A stretch of 64,000 bases of DNA from Chryseobacterium cucumeris (GCF_001593385.1 NZ_LUVZ01000023.1:248001-312000); one strand, 5' to 3'. Positions 51,957 to 61,937 are shown, numbered from the stretch's first letter. Program-made: numbers and translations. The notes: generated by a model from the letters alone, not told the origin.

Positions 51957-54752
51957 ATGAATGTGAAGTTACATGTATTAAGTGCAGGAGCTTTGTTTTT
52001 TTTAGGACAAGCTGCTTTTGCGCAAAAATCTAAGAATGATTCTGTTCTGAAGGAGAATAAGATCGATGAGGTAATCGTTACTGGATACCAGAAGAAAAAA
52101 GCAGATGAAATTACCCAGGCTCAGGCTGTTGTTGGGGGTGACGAAATCAGAAGAAACTCTCCTACAACATCTATTGGTAACTCTTTACAGGGTAGAGCAT
52201 CAGGGGTATTTGTACAAAGTACTACCGGACAGCCAGGTGCTGCTGCTACCATTCAGGTAAGAGGTATTGCCGGTGTTGGTGGTTCTTCAGAGCCTACTTA
52301 TGTAGTAAATGGTATGTATATGACTGCAAGACAGTTCAGTGCAATCAACCCTGCAGACGTAGAATCTATTTCAATTCTTAAAGATGCTGCTGCTACAGCA
52401 CAGTATGGTGCGAGAGGTGCAAATGGGGTGGTTGTAGTAACTACTAAAGCCGGAAAAGCTGGGAAAACTCACTATTCATTCGAGACTAAGTTTGGTTTCA
52501 GTGAAAAGTTGAGAGACAAGAACTATACCATGATGAATTCCAGGGAGTTGATGGATTTCCAGAATCAATTAGGGTACCTTGGATTTAAACCAAGGACTCA
52601 ACAAGAAATGGATGCACTTGCTGCCTATGATCACAACTGGCAAAAAGATCTGTTAAAGCCTTCAAGCATTCAATCTTACTTATTCAGTGCCCAGGGAGGA
52701 TCTAGAGAAAGTACTTTCTATTACTCTTTAGGGTATGATTCTGATAACGGGATTATCAGAGATATCGACGGACTTAAGAGATATACAGGTAACTTTGGAT
52801 TTACCAATAAACTGAGTGAAAAACTAAACGTAGGGATTAACCTAGGTGTTCAGTATCAGGAAACTCAGAATTTCAGAGACAGAAACAATACGCAGAACCC
52901 ATTTGGAGCAATGTATAAATATGCTCCATATGAGCCGGTTTATAACGCCGATGGAAGTTATAATCAGACAATGAGAGCTGGTTCTAACGTTGTTGAGCAG
53001 ATCCGTAACTATAGATTAGATGATCAGAGACTGAGAATTCCGGTTACTTTATTCGCAGAATATAAAATTATCGATGGTCTGAAGTTTAAAACAAACTTTA
53101 ACGGACTTTTTGATTGGTACATGGGAACTCAGTGGTTGAAAAAAGGTTCAAACCTGGATATCACAGTGAACAAAGTTCCAACAGGTTCATTGAACAAAAA
53201 TTCATTCTATACCTTTAACTACACTTGGAATAACTCCATTAACTATAAAAAATCATATGGAGGCCACAACTTTGATTTCTTAGGATTTATCGAATATAAC
53301 GATAACTACAATGAAACAATGAATGGCGGGGCTTACGGATTGAAATCTCCGGTAATCAATGTTCCATCTATTACAACACCTTCTGACAGAAATACATTTA
53401 CCGGAGTTAAGGTTAGAAATACTTTATTCAGTTTAGCAGGTTTACTAAACTATGATTATGAAGGAAGATATTTGGTAACAGGGTCATTGAGAAGAGATGC
53501 TTCATCAAGATTTGGTGCCAATAACCAAAGTGGTATTTTCTGGTCTGCAAGTGCTGCCTGGAATATCGCGAAGGAAGACTTCATGAAAGGTGGGTTTATT
53601 AATGATTTAAAGCTTAGAGGATCTTACGGTACAACAGGTAACGATGGTACTTTGCCTGATTACTATAATGTCAATAATATCAGCTACGGTTTATATGGTA
53701 CTAACGGTACTTCATATCCTAGTACGCTTTCACAAGGTAATTTTATTATCGGGAACAGCAATCTTAAATGGGAATCTAATGCGATTACCAACTTAGGGGT
53801 TGATTTCACAATGTGGAACAGAAGAGTTCGTGGATCCGTAGAAGTATATCAGAACAAGAGAAAAGATTTCGTACAGCTTGTGCCTTTGGATAAACAGGAA
53901 GGTGGATACTACCAGTATATCAATGCAGGAGATATGTCTCAGAAAGGTCTTGAAGTTGAACTTAGTGTAGATGTAATCAAGCAGAAAGATTTCCAATGGA
54001 ATCTACATGCTAATATTTCTTTCCAGAAGTCTGTTCTTGACAAGTTAGCAGATGGCCAGTCGGAAAGAAATTTAGGAGATACTTATCTTAAAGTGGGAGA
54101 AACTCCATATGTATTCTATAATGTTAGATTTGCCGGAGTAGATCCAAGCAATGGGAAAGCATTATATTATGATAAAGCAGGAAATGTTACTGATGTTTAC
54201 AGTGCTTCCAATGCAGTTCCTCTTACCGATAAATCTCCATTCCCAAAAAGTTTTGGTGGATTCGGAACTACAGTTCAATATAAAGGACTTGATTTCAGTG
54301 CTGATTTCGCATTTAAGCTAGGTGGATATACTTATAACAACATGTATGCTGCTGCTGTGGATCCAACGTTGGCTGTTGCAGGTAGAAATATGGCTCAGGC
54401 TGCTGCTCAGGTTTGGCAAAACCCTGGAGATACAGGAGTATTCCAGAAAGTTGACTCAAACGGTATGCGTGATTCTGATCAGTGGATTGAAAAATCAGAT
54501 TACTTAAGATTAAGATCACTTACATTAGGATATACATTTGATAAAGCATTCCTTGGAGAAGGATCACCAATCAATAAGCTTAGAGCTTATGTACAGGGAC
54601 AAAACTTATTTACAGTGACTAAATTCCACGGAGAACCTGAGGTTTCAGTAGGATCTGGTGAATCTACAGCATTGTTTGTTCCAGGAGCATATAACCTTTA
54701 TACTTACCCTGCTGTAAGAACAATCTTGGTAGGACTGCAATTAGAATTTTAA
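51957..54752 (+). CDS. SusC/RagA family TonB-linked outer-membrane protein
   Basis: A 931-aa SusC-type transporter. The ATG at 51957 gives signal MNVKLHVLSAGALFFLGQAAFA; a TTG further upstream is rejected. The usual N-terminal carboxypeptidase-regulatory domain is absent: the mature protein starts almost at the TonB box (KIDEVIVTGYQ) and plug ('GNSLQGRASGVFVQSTTGQP', 'SISILKDAAATAQYGARGAN'), then the barrel, ending 'RTILVGLQLEF'. It is paired with a SusD gene. No glycoside hydrolase, sigma/anti-sigma or hybrid sensor is adjacent, so the nutrient (glycan, peptide or other) is not predictable. Confidence 0.93.
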   Translation: MNVKLHVLSAGALFFLGQAAFAQKSKNDSVLKENKIDEVIVTGYQKKKADEITQAQAVVGGDEIRRNSPTTSIGNSLQGRASGVFVQSTTGQPGAAATIQVRGIAGVGGSSEPTYVVNGMYMTARQFSAINPADVESISILKDAAATAQYGARGANGVVVVTTKAGKAGKTHYSFETKFGFSEKLRDKNYTMMNSRELMDFQNQLGYLGFKPRTQQEMDALAAYDHNWQKDLLKPSSIQSYLFSAQGGSRESTFYYSLGYDSDNGIIRDIDGLKRYTGNFGFTNKLSEKLNVGINLGVQYQETQNFRDRNNTQNPFGAMYKYAPYEPVYNADGSYNQTMRAGSNVVEQIRNYRLDDQRLRIPVTLFAEYKIIDGLKFKTNFNGLFDWYMGTQWLKKGSNLDITVNKVPTGSLNKNSFYTFNYTWNNSINYKKSYGGHNFDFLGFIEYNDNYNETMNGGAYGLKSPVINVPSITTPSDRNTFTGVKVRNTLFSLAGLLNYDYEGRYLVTGSLRRDASSRFGANNQSGIFWSASAAWNIAKEDFMKGGFINDLKLRGSYGTTGNDGTLPDYYNVNNISYGLYGTNGTSYPSTLSQGNFIIGNSNLKWESNAITNLGVDFTMWNRRVRGSVEVYQNKRKDFVQLVPLDKQEGGYYQYINAGDMSQKGLEVELSVDVIKQKDFQWNLHANISFQKSVLDKLADGQSERNLGDTYLKVGETPYVFYNVRFAGVDPSNGKALYYDKAGNVTDVYSASNAVPLTDKSPFPKSFGGFGTTVQYKGLDFSADFAFKLGGYTYNNMYAAAVDPTLAVAGRNMAQAAAQVWQNPGDTGVFQKVDSNGMRDSDQWIEKSDYLRLRSLTLGYTFDKAFLGEGSPINKLRAYVQGQNLFTVTKFHGEPEVSVGSGESTALFVPGAYNLYTYPAVRTILVGLQLEF

Positions 54753-54766
54753 TATTGAATAGCTTT

Positions 54767-56227
54767 ATGAAAAAGAATATAATAAAAATAAGTTTAGCTG
54801 CGTTAACCATGTTTGTTACGTTAACGTCTTGCGACAGAAATCTAGATCAAATCTCGTCAATCAATGAAGATCAGGAGCAGGCAATGACCAGACCTGAGAC
54901 CTTCAGACAGGCTATGGATGGAGCCTATGCAGCTCTTAAAGGAGCTGGATATTATACCAGCGATACAGGAAACCAGCTTATCATGGGTGATCTTACCACT
55001 GATAATCTTGTTCGTACCACTACAGGAAGAAATACCAACTTTGCAGCATCAAACTTCGAATTCTCATCAGATAATTCACAGACAACAGGGTTGTATACTG
55101 CTGCTTATCTTGTGATCAGCAGAGCTAACTTTGTTTTGAAATACATCAATAACGGAGTATTATCTGGAACACAGAAAACAAATTTGGAAGCTGAAGCAAG
55201 AGCATTAAGAGCAATAGCTCATTTTGATATTGTAAGAGCATATTCTCAAATCCCAACTCAATCTGCAGGTGCTAAGAATACAATTGGAATTTATTATTCA
55301 GAAACCTATTCTCCTCTAAATAATACATCATCAAGAAATCTTACTGTTGATCAGGTATATGATAAAGTGATAGCAGATTTATTATTTGCGGCTGATAATA
55401 TTACCCAAAATGATTTGGATAAAGGAAGATTGAGCAAAGCTGCCATCTACGGATTATTATCAAGAGTAAACCTTTACAGAGGAGACTATGCTAACACTAT
55501 TAAATATGGTGAATTGGCATTAGGAATTTCTTCAAGTATTACTCTAAAATCTAATTTCTATAAGATTTGGAAAGAAAAAGAAGGAGATGTTAATGATGGA
55601 GTTTTATTCCAGGTATCAAATTCTGCAGCTGAGCAAAACACAGTAGGTGTTGCTTACAATCAAGCCGTTCCAGCTTTAAGATCAGAGTTTGTTGTAGATT
55701 ATGACTTATATACTGCATATACAAATAATGATGTAAGAAAATCTGCTTATTTTACTACTGATGTATATAGTAAACAAAAGTATAATCATGTTACAAAATA
55801 TGCAGGTATTACTGGTTTACCATCTAATATCGTTCCTGTAAGATATTTAAGAGGAGCAGAAGTGTTGCTAAACGTTGCAGAAGCATATTACAGAACAGGT
55901 AATGGAGCACAGGCTTTAGTTCTTTTAAATAAATTAAGAGCTGAAAGATATACTGTATTTACTCCTGGTACAGAAACAGGACAGGCTCTTTTAGATGCGA
56001 TCCTGAAAGAAAGAAGATTGGAGCTTGCATTTGAAAATGACAGATGGTATACATTGAAGAGATTAAACCTTCCTGTTCAGAGATCAGGTAAAGGAGACCT
56101 TTTTGACGGTACAGGTACTCCTGCTGTTGCACAAACTCTTGCAGCTGGAAGCTTCAAGTGGCAGTGGCCAATTCCTATTTCTGCTATTCAGGCAAACCCG
56201 AACATTAAGCAGAATGATCAGTATTAA
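54767..56227 (+). CDS. SusD/RagB family nutrient-binding lipoprotein
   Basis: A 486-aa SusD. ATG at 54767 (MKKNIIKISLAALTMFVTLTSC, lipobox Cys22) preferred to a TTG at 54755. Typical parts: 'LDQISSINEDQEQAMTRPET' start, TPR-like helices 'EAEARALRAIAHFDIVRAYS', 'RLSKAAIYGLLSRVNLYRGD', and the conserved C-terminal 'ILKERRLELAFENDRWYTLK' and 'WPIPISAIQANPNIKQNDQY'. It caps the SusC barrel from outside and captures the ligand. Starts 14 bp after susC. Followed by a terminator. Confidence 0.93.
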   Translation: MKKNIIKISLAALTMFVTLTSCDRNLDQISSINEDQEQAMTRPETFRQAMDGAYAALKGAGYYTSDTGNQLIMGDLTTDNLVRTTTGRNTNFAASNFEFSSDNSQTTGLYTAAYLVISRANFVLKYINNGVLSGTQKTNLEAEARALRAIAHFDIVRAYSQIPTQSAGAKNTIGIYYSETYSPLNNTSSRNLTVDQVYDKVIADLLFAADNITQNDLDKGRLSKAAIYGLLSRVNLYRGDYANTIKYGELALGISSSITLKSNFYKIWKEKEGDVNDGVLFQVSNSAAEQNTVGVAYNQAVPALRSEFVVDYDLYTAYTNNDVRKSAYFTTDVYSKQKYNHVTKYAGITGLPSNIVPVRYLRGAEVLLNVAEAYYRTGNGAQALVLLNKLRAERYTVFTPGTETGQALLDAILKERRLELAFENDRWYTLKRLNLPVQRSGKGDLFDGTGTPAVAQTLAAGSFKWQWPIPISAIQANPNIKQNDQY

Positions 56228-56252
56228 AATTTAATTTTTAATAATATAGACG

Positions 56253-56282
56253 AAGAGCCCTATTCAATAGGGCTCTTTTTTA
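56253..56282 (+). terminator. Terminator of the susC/susD operon
   Basis: Stem AAGAGCCCTATT (56253-56264) / AATAGGGCTCTT (56266-56277) followed by TTTTTTA. Confidence 0.9.
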
Positions 56283-56301
56283 TTGATATTTTATAAATAA
56301 G

Positions 56302-57225
56302 TTATCTCATGACCATACGATCCTGGTAACTTTTCGGAGTGACTCCTTCCAGTTGCTTAAATACCCTTGTAAAATAATTGGTATCAGAAAAACCTGTCTG
56401 AAAAGCGGTTTCCTTGATACTGGTCTGGCTGGCTAATAATTCCTTTGCTCTGGTAATTCTCTCCTGCAGAATAAAATCATTAGGAGAAGTACCCAGTTCG
56501 TCTTTGAACATTTTAAAGAAATTAGACTTGCTTACATAAGCCAGTTTGGCAATACTGTCAATAGACAATTTCTGGTGCAGATTTCTTTTAATATAATCTA
56601 CCACAAATCCAATTCTCGATTTATTTTTAACAATATTCTTTTCCACCATGCCTCTTGCCTGAGTCTGCATCAATCTAATCAGAAGTTCTTTCAGTGCAAA
56701 ATCTGCCATGATATCCTTTTGTGAGTTATCATCCATGGCAATTCTCATGATATTGTTGGTAGCAGAAGCCAGCGATTTATTATTAAACAGAAAATACTCA
56801 TCCAGCTGAATATTCCATTGCGAAGTTTCATCCGCCTTTGGAAGATGATAATTGAGATAATTAAGAGAATCCTCAATAAAATCGGGATTAAGGCTTAAAG
56901 AAATACATTGTGTAGGCGTTTCATCCGCTTCCGGAAAATCAATCACCATCGTTTCACCCGGTGCTACCAGAATACTTTCCCCCGGATAGTAATCAAAATA
57001 ATTGGTCTTCTTATCCAGTTTCATATGTTTTTTACCTCTCAGCATCGCTGTAAATGCAATATTTTCAAAATGAAGTTTTACATTAAAAGCGGCCTTATGA
57101 GTCTCATAAATACTAAACTCACAATTATTTAGATTGAATTTCGTCTGGTTTTCAACAAGACTCAATAGTTGGTTTTCCTTACGTAATTCAGGAGTATTTA
57201 ATAAAATCTTACTATTGTTATTCAT
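56302..57225 (-). CDS. AraC family transcriptional regulator of the dehydrogenase module
   Basis: A 307-aa regulator: N-terminal AraC_N-like sensor region (residues about 20-190; 'KAAFNVKLHFENIAFTAMLR', 'YYPGESILVAPGETMVIDFP') and C-terminal double HTH (about 205-300; 'LSIDSIAKLAYVSKSNFFKM', 'FQTGFSDTNYFTRVFKQLEG'). It is divergent from the aldehyde dehydrogenase gene (183-bp spacer) and most likely activates the aldehyde/alcohol dehydrogenase - DUF779 genes. Confidence 0.9.
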   Translation of the reverse strand: MNNNSKILLNTPELRKENQLLSLVENQTKFNLNNCEFSIYETHKAAFNVKLHFENIAFTAMLRGKKHMKLDKKTNYFDYYPGESILVAPGETMVIDFPEADETPTQCISLSLNPDFIEDSLNYLNYHLPKADETSQWNIQLDEYFLFNNKSLASATNNIMRIAMDDNSQKDIMADFALKELLIRLMQTQARGMVEKNIVKNKSRIGFVVDYIKRNLHQKLSIDSIAKLAYVSKSNFFKMFKDELGTSPNDFILQERITRAKELLASQTSIKETAFQTGFSDTNYFTRVFKQLEGVTPKSYQDRMVMR

Positions 57226-57408
57226 TTCTAAATTTTTTTGAATCGGAGGTAACTCAAATATAGAAAATTTGAGAGTATGTTGCTGTTAATAAAATACTAA
57301 AATTGAACTCCTTGCACTATTTTCCACTTTTTTTATACGATTGTGCTATACTCTTTTTGGCTTCTCAGTGTAATTTGGCATTATCGAAAAAATAAAAACA
57401 ATACTAAT

Positions 57409-58938
57409 ATGAGCACTATTACAGAACCAAGATCAACCACACTTTTACAGCGTCCGGAATTTAAAAACAGATACGATAACTATATTGATGGAAAATTCAC
57501 TCCACCTGTTAAAGGACAATATTTTGACGTAGTTTCTCCGGTTGATGGGAAAAAATTTACTCAGGTAGCCCATTCGTCCAAAGAAGATTTGGAGCTAGCG
57601 GTAGATGCCGCTGAAAAAGCATTTCAGACATGGAAGAATACTTCCTCCACAGAAAGAAGCATCATTCTGAATAAAATTGCAGACAGAATAGAACAAAACT
57701 TAGAATATCTGGCTACAGTAGAAACAATAGATAACGGAAAAGCAGTAAGGGAAACATTGGCGGCAGATTTACCTTTAGCCATTGATCATTTCAGATACTT
57801 TGCTTCAGTAATCCGTGCTGATGAAGGATCGCATAACGAGCTGGACAAAGACACTGTTTCCTTAATTGTTCACGAACCTCTTGGAGTGATTGCTCAGATC
57901 ATTCCATGGAACTTCCCGATACTGATGGCAGTATGGAAACTGGCTCCCGCATTGGCTGCAGGAAACTGCGTCGTGTTGAAACCGGCAGAAAGTACACCTG
58001 TTTCCATTATGGTTTTAATGGAATTGATCGGTGACCTTTTACCGGCAGGAGTTATTAATATTGTTAACGGATTTGGAGCAGAACTTGGAAGAGCTCTCGT
58101 TACTAATCCGAAAGTAGCAAAAGCAGCATTTACCGGTTCTACCGCTACAGGAAGACTTGTAATGCAATATGCTACAGAAAATATTATTCCGGTAACGTTG
58201 GAATTGGGAGGAAAATCCCCTAACGTTTTTTTCAATTCAGTAATGGATGCAGATGATGAATTTTTAGATAAAGCCATAGAAGGAGCCGTTCTTTTTGCCC
58301 TGAATCAGGGAGAGATCTGTACATGTCCTTCAAGACTTCTTGTTCAGGAAGGAATTGCAGATGCTTTTATCGAAAGAGTAATCGAAAGAGTAAAAGCCAT
58401 CAAAGTAGGAAACCCACTGGATAAAACCGTGATGATGGGAGCACAGGCTTCACAGATTCAGAAAGATAAAATCCTCTCTTACATTCAATTGGGAATAGAA
58501 GAAGGAGCAGAAGTGCTTGTAGGAGGAGCTGTAAACAACCTGGGTGAAGATCTTGAAGGCGGATACTACATCCAGCCTACGATTTTCAAAGGAAACAACA
58601 AAATGAGAATCTTCCAGGAAGAAATTTTCGGCCCGGTGCTGGCATTTACCACTTTCAAAGATGAAGAAGAAGCTGTAAAAATTGCCAATGATACCATCTA
58701 CGGTCTTGGAGCCGGAGTCTGGACCAGAGATGCTCACCAGTTGTACAATATTCCACGCCAGATTGAAGCAGGAAGAGTATGGGTAAACCAATATCACTCT
58801 TATCCGGCCGGAGCACCTTTCGGGGGTTATAAACAATCAGGAATTGGAAGAGAAAACCATAAAATGATGCTCGATCACTACCGTCAAACCAAAAACATGC
58901 TGATTTCTTATAACAAGAATAAGCTAGGTTTCTTTTAA
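57409..58938 (+). CDS. Aldehyde dehydrogenase family protein
   Basis: A 509-aa NAD(P)+-dependent aldehyde dehydrogenase. Standard motifs: 'IIPWNFPILMAVWKLAPALA', 'FTGSTATGR', the general base Glu in 'VTLELGGKSPNV', the catalytic Cys in 'NQGEICTCPSRLLVQ', 'EEIFGPVLAFTTF' and 'PFGGYKQSGIGRENHKMMLD'. It closely resembles AldB-type acetaldehyde/propionaldehyde oxidising enzymes. Start MSTITEPRSTTLLQRPEFKN at 57409; the upstream in-frame ATG at 57343 adds a non-family stretch. First gene of the module with adhP and DUF779. Confidence 0.93.
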   Translation: MSTITEPRSTTLLQRPEFKNRYDNYIDGKFTPPVKGQYFDVVSPVDGKKFTQVAHSSKEDLELAVDAAEKAFQTWKNTSSTERSIILNKIADRIEQNLEYLATVETIDNGKAVRETLAADLPLAIDHFRYFASVIRADEGSHNELDKDTVSLIVHEPLGVIAQIIPWNFPILMAVWKLAPALAAGNCVVLKPAESTPVSIMVLMELIGDLLPAGVINIVNGFGAELGRALVTNPKVAKAAFTGSTATGRLVMQYATENIIPVTLELGGKSPNVFFNSVMDADDEFLDKAIEGAVLFALNQGEICTCPSRLLVQEGIADAFIERVIERVKAIKVGNPLDKTVMMGAQASQIQKDKILSYIQLGIEEGAEVLVGGAVNNLGEDLEGGYYIQPTIFKGNNKMRIFQEEIFGPVLAFTTFKDEEEAVKIANDTIYGLGAGVWTRDAHQLYNIPRQIEAGRVWVNQYHSYPAGAPFGGYKQSGIGRENHKMMLDHYRQTKNMLISYNKNKLGFF

Positions 58939-58948
58939 TATTATTTAG

Positions 58949-59090
58949 GACGTGCCCGATTGCCTTGGCTTTTTCCAGGGCAACACGGTCGGGCTATCCA
59001 GGGCTGCACTTCGTTTCGGTGCTCCATTGCATTTCGCACCGGCTCGTTCCTCGCCGCCCTTCCTATCCCTCACGCAGGGAAATTACAGAA
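58949..59090. repeat. GC-rich structured intergenic element between aldehyde and alcohol dehydrogenase genes
   Basis: About 140 bp clearly GC-richer than its surroundings. Nested hairpin: GCCCGA (58954-58959) with TCGGGC (58989-58994) enclosing TGCCTTGG / CCAGGGCA (58961-58968 with 58975-58982). Then CTATCCAGGGCTGCACTTCG, a GCAC...GGTGC hairpin, GCACCGG, and 'CCCTTCCTATCCCTCACGCA'. The GGGCTATCC ... CTATCCCTCACGC frame is, as far as I know, that of a dispersed intergenic element in Bacteroidetes. No ORF. Confidence 0.6.
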
Positions 59091-59140
59091 GTGGAGATAA
59101 AAACAAATAACCCCAAATAACTCAATCCAAAAAATAAGAT

Positions 59141-60175
59141 ATGATTCCAAAAACAATGAAAGCGGCAGTAGTTCAGGGCTACGGCCAACCTTTGAAAATA
59201 GAAGAAGTACCTGTAAGAGAACCCGGAAGATATGAAGTCCTTGTCAAAGTAATTGCCTGTGGAGTCTGTCATACAGACTTACACGCTGTGGATGGCGATT
59301 GGCCTGCAAAACCCAAAATGCCTCTTATTCCGGGACATGAAGGAGTTGGTATCGTAGTAGCCTGCGGACCGGAAGCTTTTGTGAAAGAAGGAGATGCTGT
59401 AGGTGTTCCATGGCTGTACAGTGCTTGCGGATGCTGTGATTATTGTATTACAGGGTGGGAAACCCTTTGTGAAGCACAGAAAAATGGTGGTTACAGTGTC
59501 GATGGTGGATTTGCAGAATACGTCATTGCAGACTCAAGATATGTGGGACATTTGAAATCTGATGTTAACTTTTTGGAAATTGCCCCTATTTTATGTGCCG
59601 GAGTCACAGTTTACAAAGGATTGAAAGAAACAGAAACAAAACCCGGAGAATGGGTAGCCATTTCAGGAATCGGAGGACTGGGGCATGTAGCCGTTCAGTA
59701 CGCCAAAGCAATGGGAATGCACGTAGCCGCTATTGATGTAGCAGACGATAAGCTTGAGCTTGCAAAAAAATTAGGAGCAGACCTTGTAGTCAATGCAAAA
59801 AACACAGATCCCGGAGAATATTTGCATAAAGAAGTCGGTGGAATGCACGGTGCCTTAATTACTGCAGTTTCACCTATTGCTTTCAAGCAGGGAATCGATG
59901 TGTTGAGAAGAAAAGGAACCATTGCTCTCAATGGACTTCCTCCCGGATCTTTTGAACTTCCGATTTTCGAAACGGTTTTAAAAAGAATTACCGTAAGAGG
60001 TTCTATTGTAGGAACAAGAAAAGACCTGCAGGAAGCACTGGATTTTGCCAATGAAGGATTGGTAAAAGCTAACGTTACTGCAGCAAAGCTGGAAGATATC
60101 AATGATGTATTTGATAAAATGAAAAAAGGACAGATTGACGGCAGAATCGTTTTAGATATTGCCGGCTCAAATTAA
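59141..60175 (+). CDS. adhP: Zinc-dependent alcohol dehydrogenase
   Basis: A 344-aa medium-chain alcohol dehydrogenase of the AdhP type, interconverting primary alcohols and aldehydes with NAD(H). Catalytic zinc ligands: Cys in '[18 protein letters not shown]' and His in '[10 protein letters not shown]'. Structural zinc: four-cysteine cluster '[17 protein letters not shown]'. NAD fold: '[20 protein letters not shown]'. With the aldehyde dehydrogenase upstream it would oxidise alcohols to acids, or detoxify aldehydes. It is separated from that gene by the GC-rich element. Confidence 0.93.
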   Translation: MIPKTMKAAVVQGYGQPLKIEEVPVREPGRYEVLVKVIACGVCHTDLHAVDGDWPAKPKMPLIPGHEGVGIVVACGPEAFVKEGDAVGVPWLYSACGCCDYCITGWETLCEAQKNGGYSVDGGFAEYVIADSRYVGHLKSDVNFLEIAPILCAGVTVYKGLKETETKPGEWVAISGIGGLGHVAVQYAKAMGMHVAAIDVADDKLELAKKLGADLVVNAKNTDPGEYLHKEVGGMHGALITAVSPIAFKQGIDVLRRKGTIALNGLPPGSFELPIFETVLKRITVRGSIVGTRKDLQEALDFANEGLVKANVTAAKLEDINDVFDKMKKGQIDGRIVLDIAGSN

Positions 60176-60192
60176 TTTGATGATGTGTTGCT

Positions 60193-60228
60193 GATCCCGG
60201 TTAGAATGTATTTTACCGGGATCTTTTA
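60193..60228 (+). terminator. Terminator or attenuator between adhP and DUF779
   Basis: Perfect 9-bp stem GATCCCGGT (60193-60201) / ACCGGGATC (60215-60223), 13-base loop, then TTTTATC. Because DUF779 lies 37 bp further in the same direction, this may reduce rather than end transcription. Confidence 0.65.
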
Positions 60229-60264
60229 TCAATATAAGGTTTGGATTAAACCAAAATAAAAACA

Positions 60265-60648
60265 ATGGAAACAAAAATATCAAGACTTTCCGCAACAGAA
60301 CAAGCGCTTGAAGTAATTGACAAGCTGGAAGAGCAATATGGCCCTCTGATGTTTTATCAGGCAGGCGGATGCTGTGAAGGAACCCAGCCACAATGCTTCG
60401 AAAAAGGAGGCTTTTTTCCCAGAATGAATGATGCTATGATCGGAACCATTAATGGGCATGAGTTCTGGATAGACCGCGACCTTTTTGAATACTGGAAATA
60501 TTCACATTTTACCCTTGATGTTACAGACGGTTTCGGACCTGGCGGCTTCTCCCTGGAAACTCCTTTGGGAAAAACTTTTAAGGTTCATTACAGGCTATTT
60601 ACCCCGGAAGAATATGAAAACCTCGAACCGGTAAAACGTAGTGAATAG
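60265..60648 (+). CDS. DUF779 domain-containing protein
   Basis: A 127-aa protein of the DUF779 family: 'TEQALEVIDKLEEQYGPLMF', 'YQAGGCCEGTQPQCFEKGGF' (conserved Cys-Cys and Cys), 'DALDVT'-like 'HFTLDVTDGFGPGGFSLETP'. The family is repeatedly linked to AldB-type aldehyde dehydrogenases, suggesting an accessory role in aldehyde metabolism; the conserved cysteines may bind metal or aldehyde. Third gene of the AraC-controlled module. Confidence 0.88.
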   Translation: METKISRLSATEQALEVIDKLEEQYGPLMFYQAGGCCEGTQPQCFEKGGFFPRMNDAMIGTINGHEFWIDRDLFEYWKYSHFTLDVTDGFGPGGFSLETPLGKTFKVHYRLFTPEEYENLEPVKRSE

Positions 60649-60668
60649 TGTGATTTAACAAAAATAAG

Positions 60669-61868
60669 TCAGACTTTCACAAACCGGTTGACAAACATGG
60701 CAGCCACAATATCTCCTACAGCGTTCAGAACAGTAGCCAACGGGTCCACTAAAGTTCCGATGATCATTACGGCAGGAATTGCTTCCTGAGGAAGTTTATA
60801 AACAGAAATCATCAGCATCTCACCAATGTACCCGCCGTTAGGAATTCCACCCGCTACAATACTCACAAAAACAGTAATCCCCAAAGCTAAAAGCAGATTG
60901 GCAGGATCAAAAAAATCCTTTCCAATAATTAAAAAGGCTACATAAATCTTGATAATAGATGACATGGAAGATCCGTTTTTATGCAGTGTAGTCCCGATAG
61001 GAATCACCAGATTGGCAATAGAATTCGGAATCCCGATTTTGGAAGCCGCCTGTAAATTAGCAGGCATTGTTGCAAAACTGCTGCATGTGCTTATGGCGGT
61101 CAAAGTAGGGTAGATCGCATTTGTCCAAAAGCTTTTCACTCCTTTTTGCCCATTCGCCATAAACGCATAGATGGAAAAGAACACAAGGAAATAAATAACT
61201 CCTGCAATATAATATAACCCTAAAGGTTTAGCATAAAATCCAAAAAGTTGTGGCCCTAAAGTAGCGACCTGATAAGCAAAATAAGCGCCCAGACCAATAG
61301 GAGCAAGCTTCATCACCAGCAGAAGAAGTTCTTTCATCACTTCATATCCTGAAGCGATAAACACTCTGAAAGGCTGTCCTTTTTCTCCTGTTTTTCTGGC
61401 TGCAAACCCTGTCAGGAAAGCAAATACCAAAAGAGCCAGCATATTTCTTCTTGAGAAAAGATCTGTGAATTCCCCTACTGTAAAGAAACTTACAATTCTG
61501 TTGCCCCATGTATCCTCATTGGCCGCTTCTGTTATCATCTCAGAACTTCCAGAGACCCCTGAAACCGGAAAAAGATAGACCGCGCAAATTGTGAAAACAG
61601 CTGCTGTGAGAATAAAAAATAAGAAAGTAAGAGCCATTACAAGGATGATTCTTCCAAATTTAGATTGCTGCTCCAGAGAGGCAATAGAATTGGATACCGC
61701 AAAAAATACCAAAGGAACCACACTCACAAAAAGAAGATTCAGAAAAATATCTCCCAAAGGTTTAATGTATTCCACAAAACCGGGTGCAACAATTCCTATG
61801 ATGCTTCCAACAATGATTCCTAAAAGTAAAAATATGATTCCAGAATAGTTTTTCAATACATCTTTCAT
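60669..61868 (-). CDS. Dicarboxylate/amino acid:cation symporter
   Basis: A 399-aa DAACS (GltP/DctA) transporter with about eight membrane spans. Family motifs: 'PLGDIFLNLLFVSVVPLVFF', the serine-rich hairpin 'TCSSFATMPANLQAASKIG' (SSSxATLP type), 'IPIGTTLHKNGSSM' and 'GIPNGGYIGEMLMI', where substrate and Na+ are bound. It imports C4-dicarboxylates or glutamate/aspartate with Na+ or H+. Convergent with DUF779, divergent from cbpA. Confidence 0.9.
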   Translation of the reverse strand: MKDVLKNYSGIIFLLLGIIVGSIIGIVAPGFVEYIKPLGDIFLNLLFVSVVPLVFFAVSNSIASLEQQSKFGRIILVMALTFLFFILTAAVFTICAVYLFPVSGVSGSSEMITEAANEDTWGNRIVSFFTVGEFTDLFSRRNMLALLVFAFLTGFAARKTGEKGQPFRVFIASGYEVMKELLLLVMKLAPIGLGAYFAYQVATLGPQLFGFYAKPLGLYYIAGVIYFLVFFSIYAFMANGQKGVKSFWTNAIYPTLTAISTCSSFATMPANLQAASKIGIPNSIANLVIPIGTTLHKNGSSMSSIIKIYVAFLIIGKDFFDPANLLLALGITVFVSIVAGGIPNGGYIGEMLMISVYKLPQEAIPAVMIIGTLVDPLATVLNAVGDIVAAMFVNRFVKV

Positions 61869-61937
61869 GTATGGGTTTTTATCAAAGATAGGTTTATTTT
61901 TAACATTCTGTTATACAATTTTCAGACCTAAAATTCA

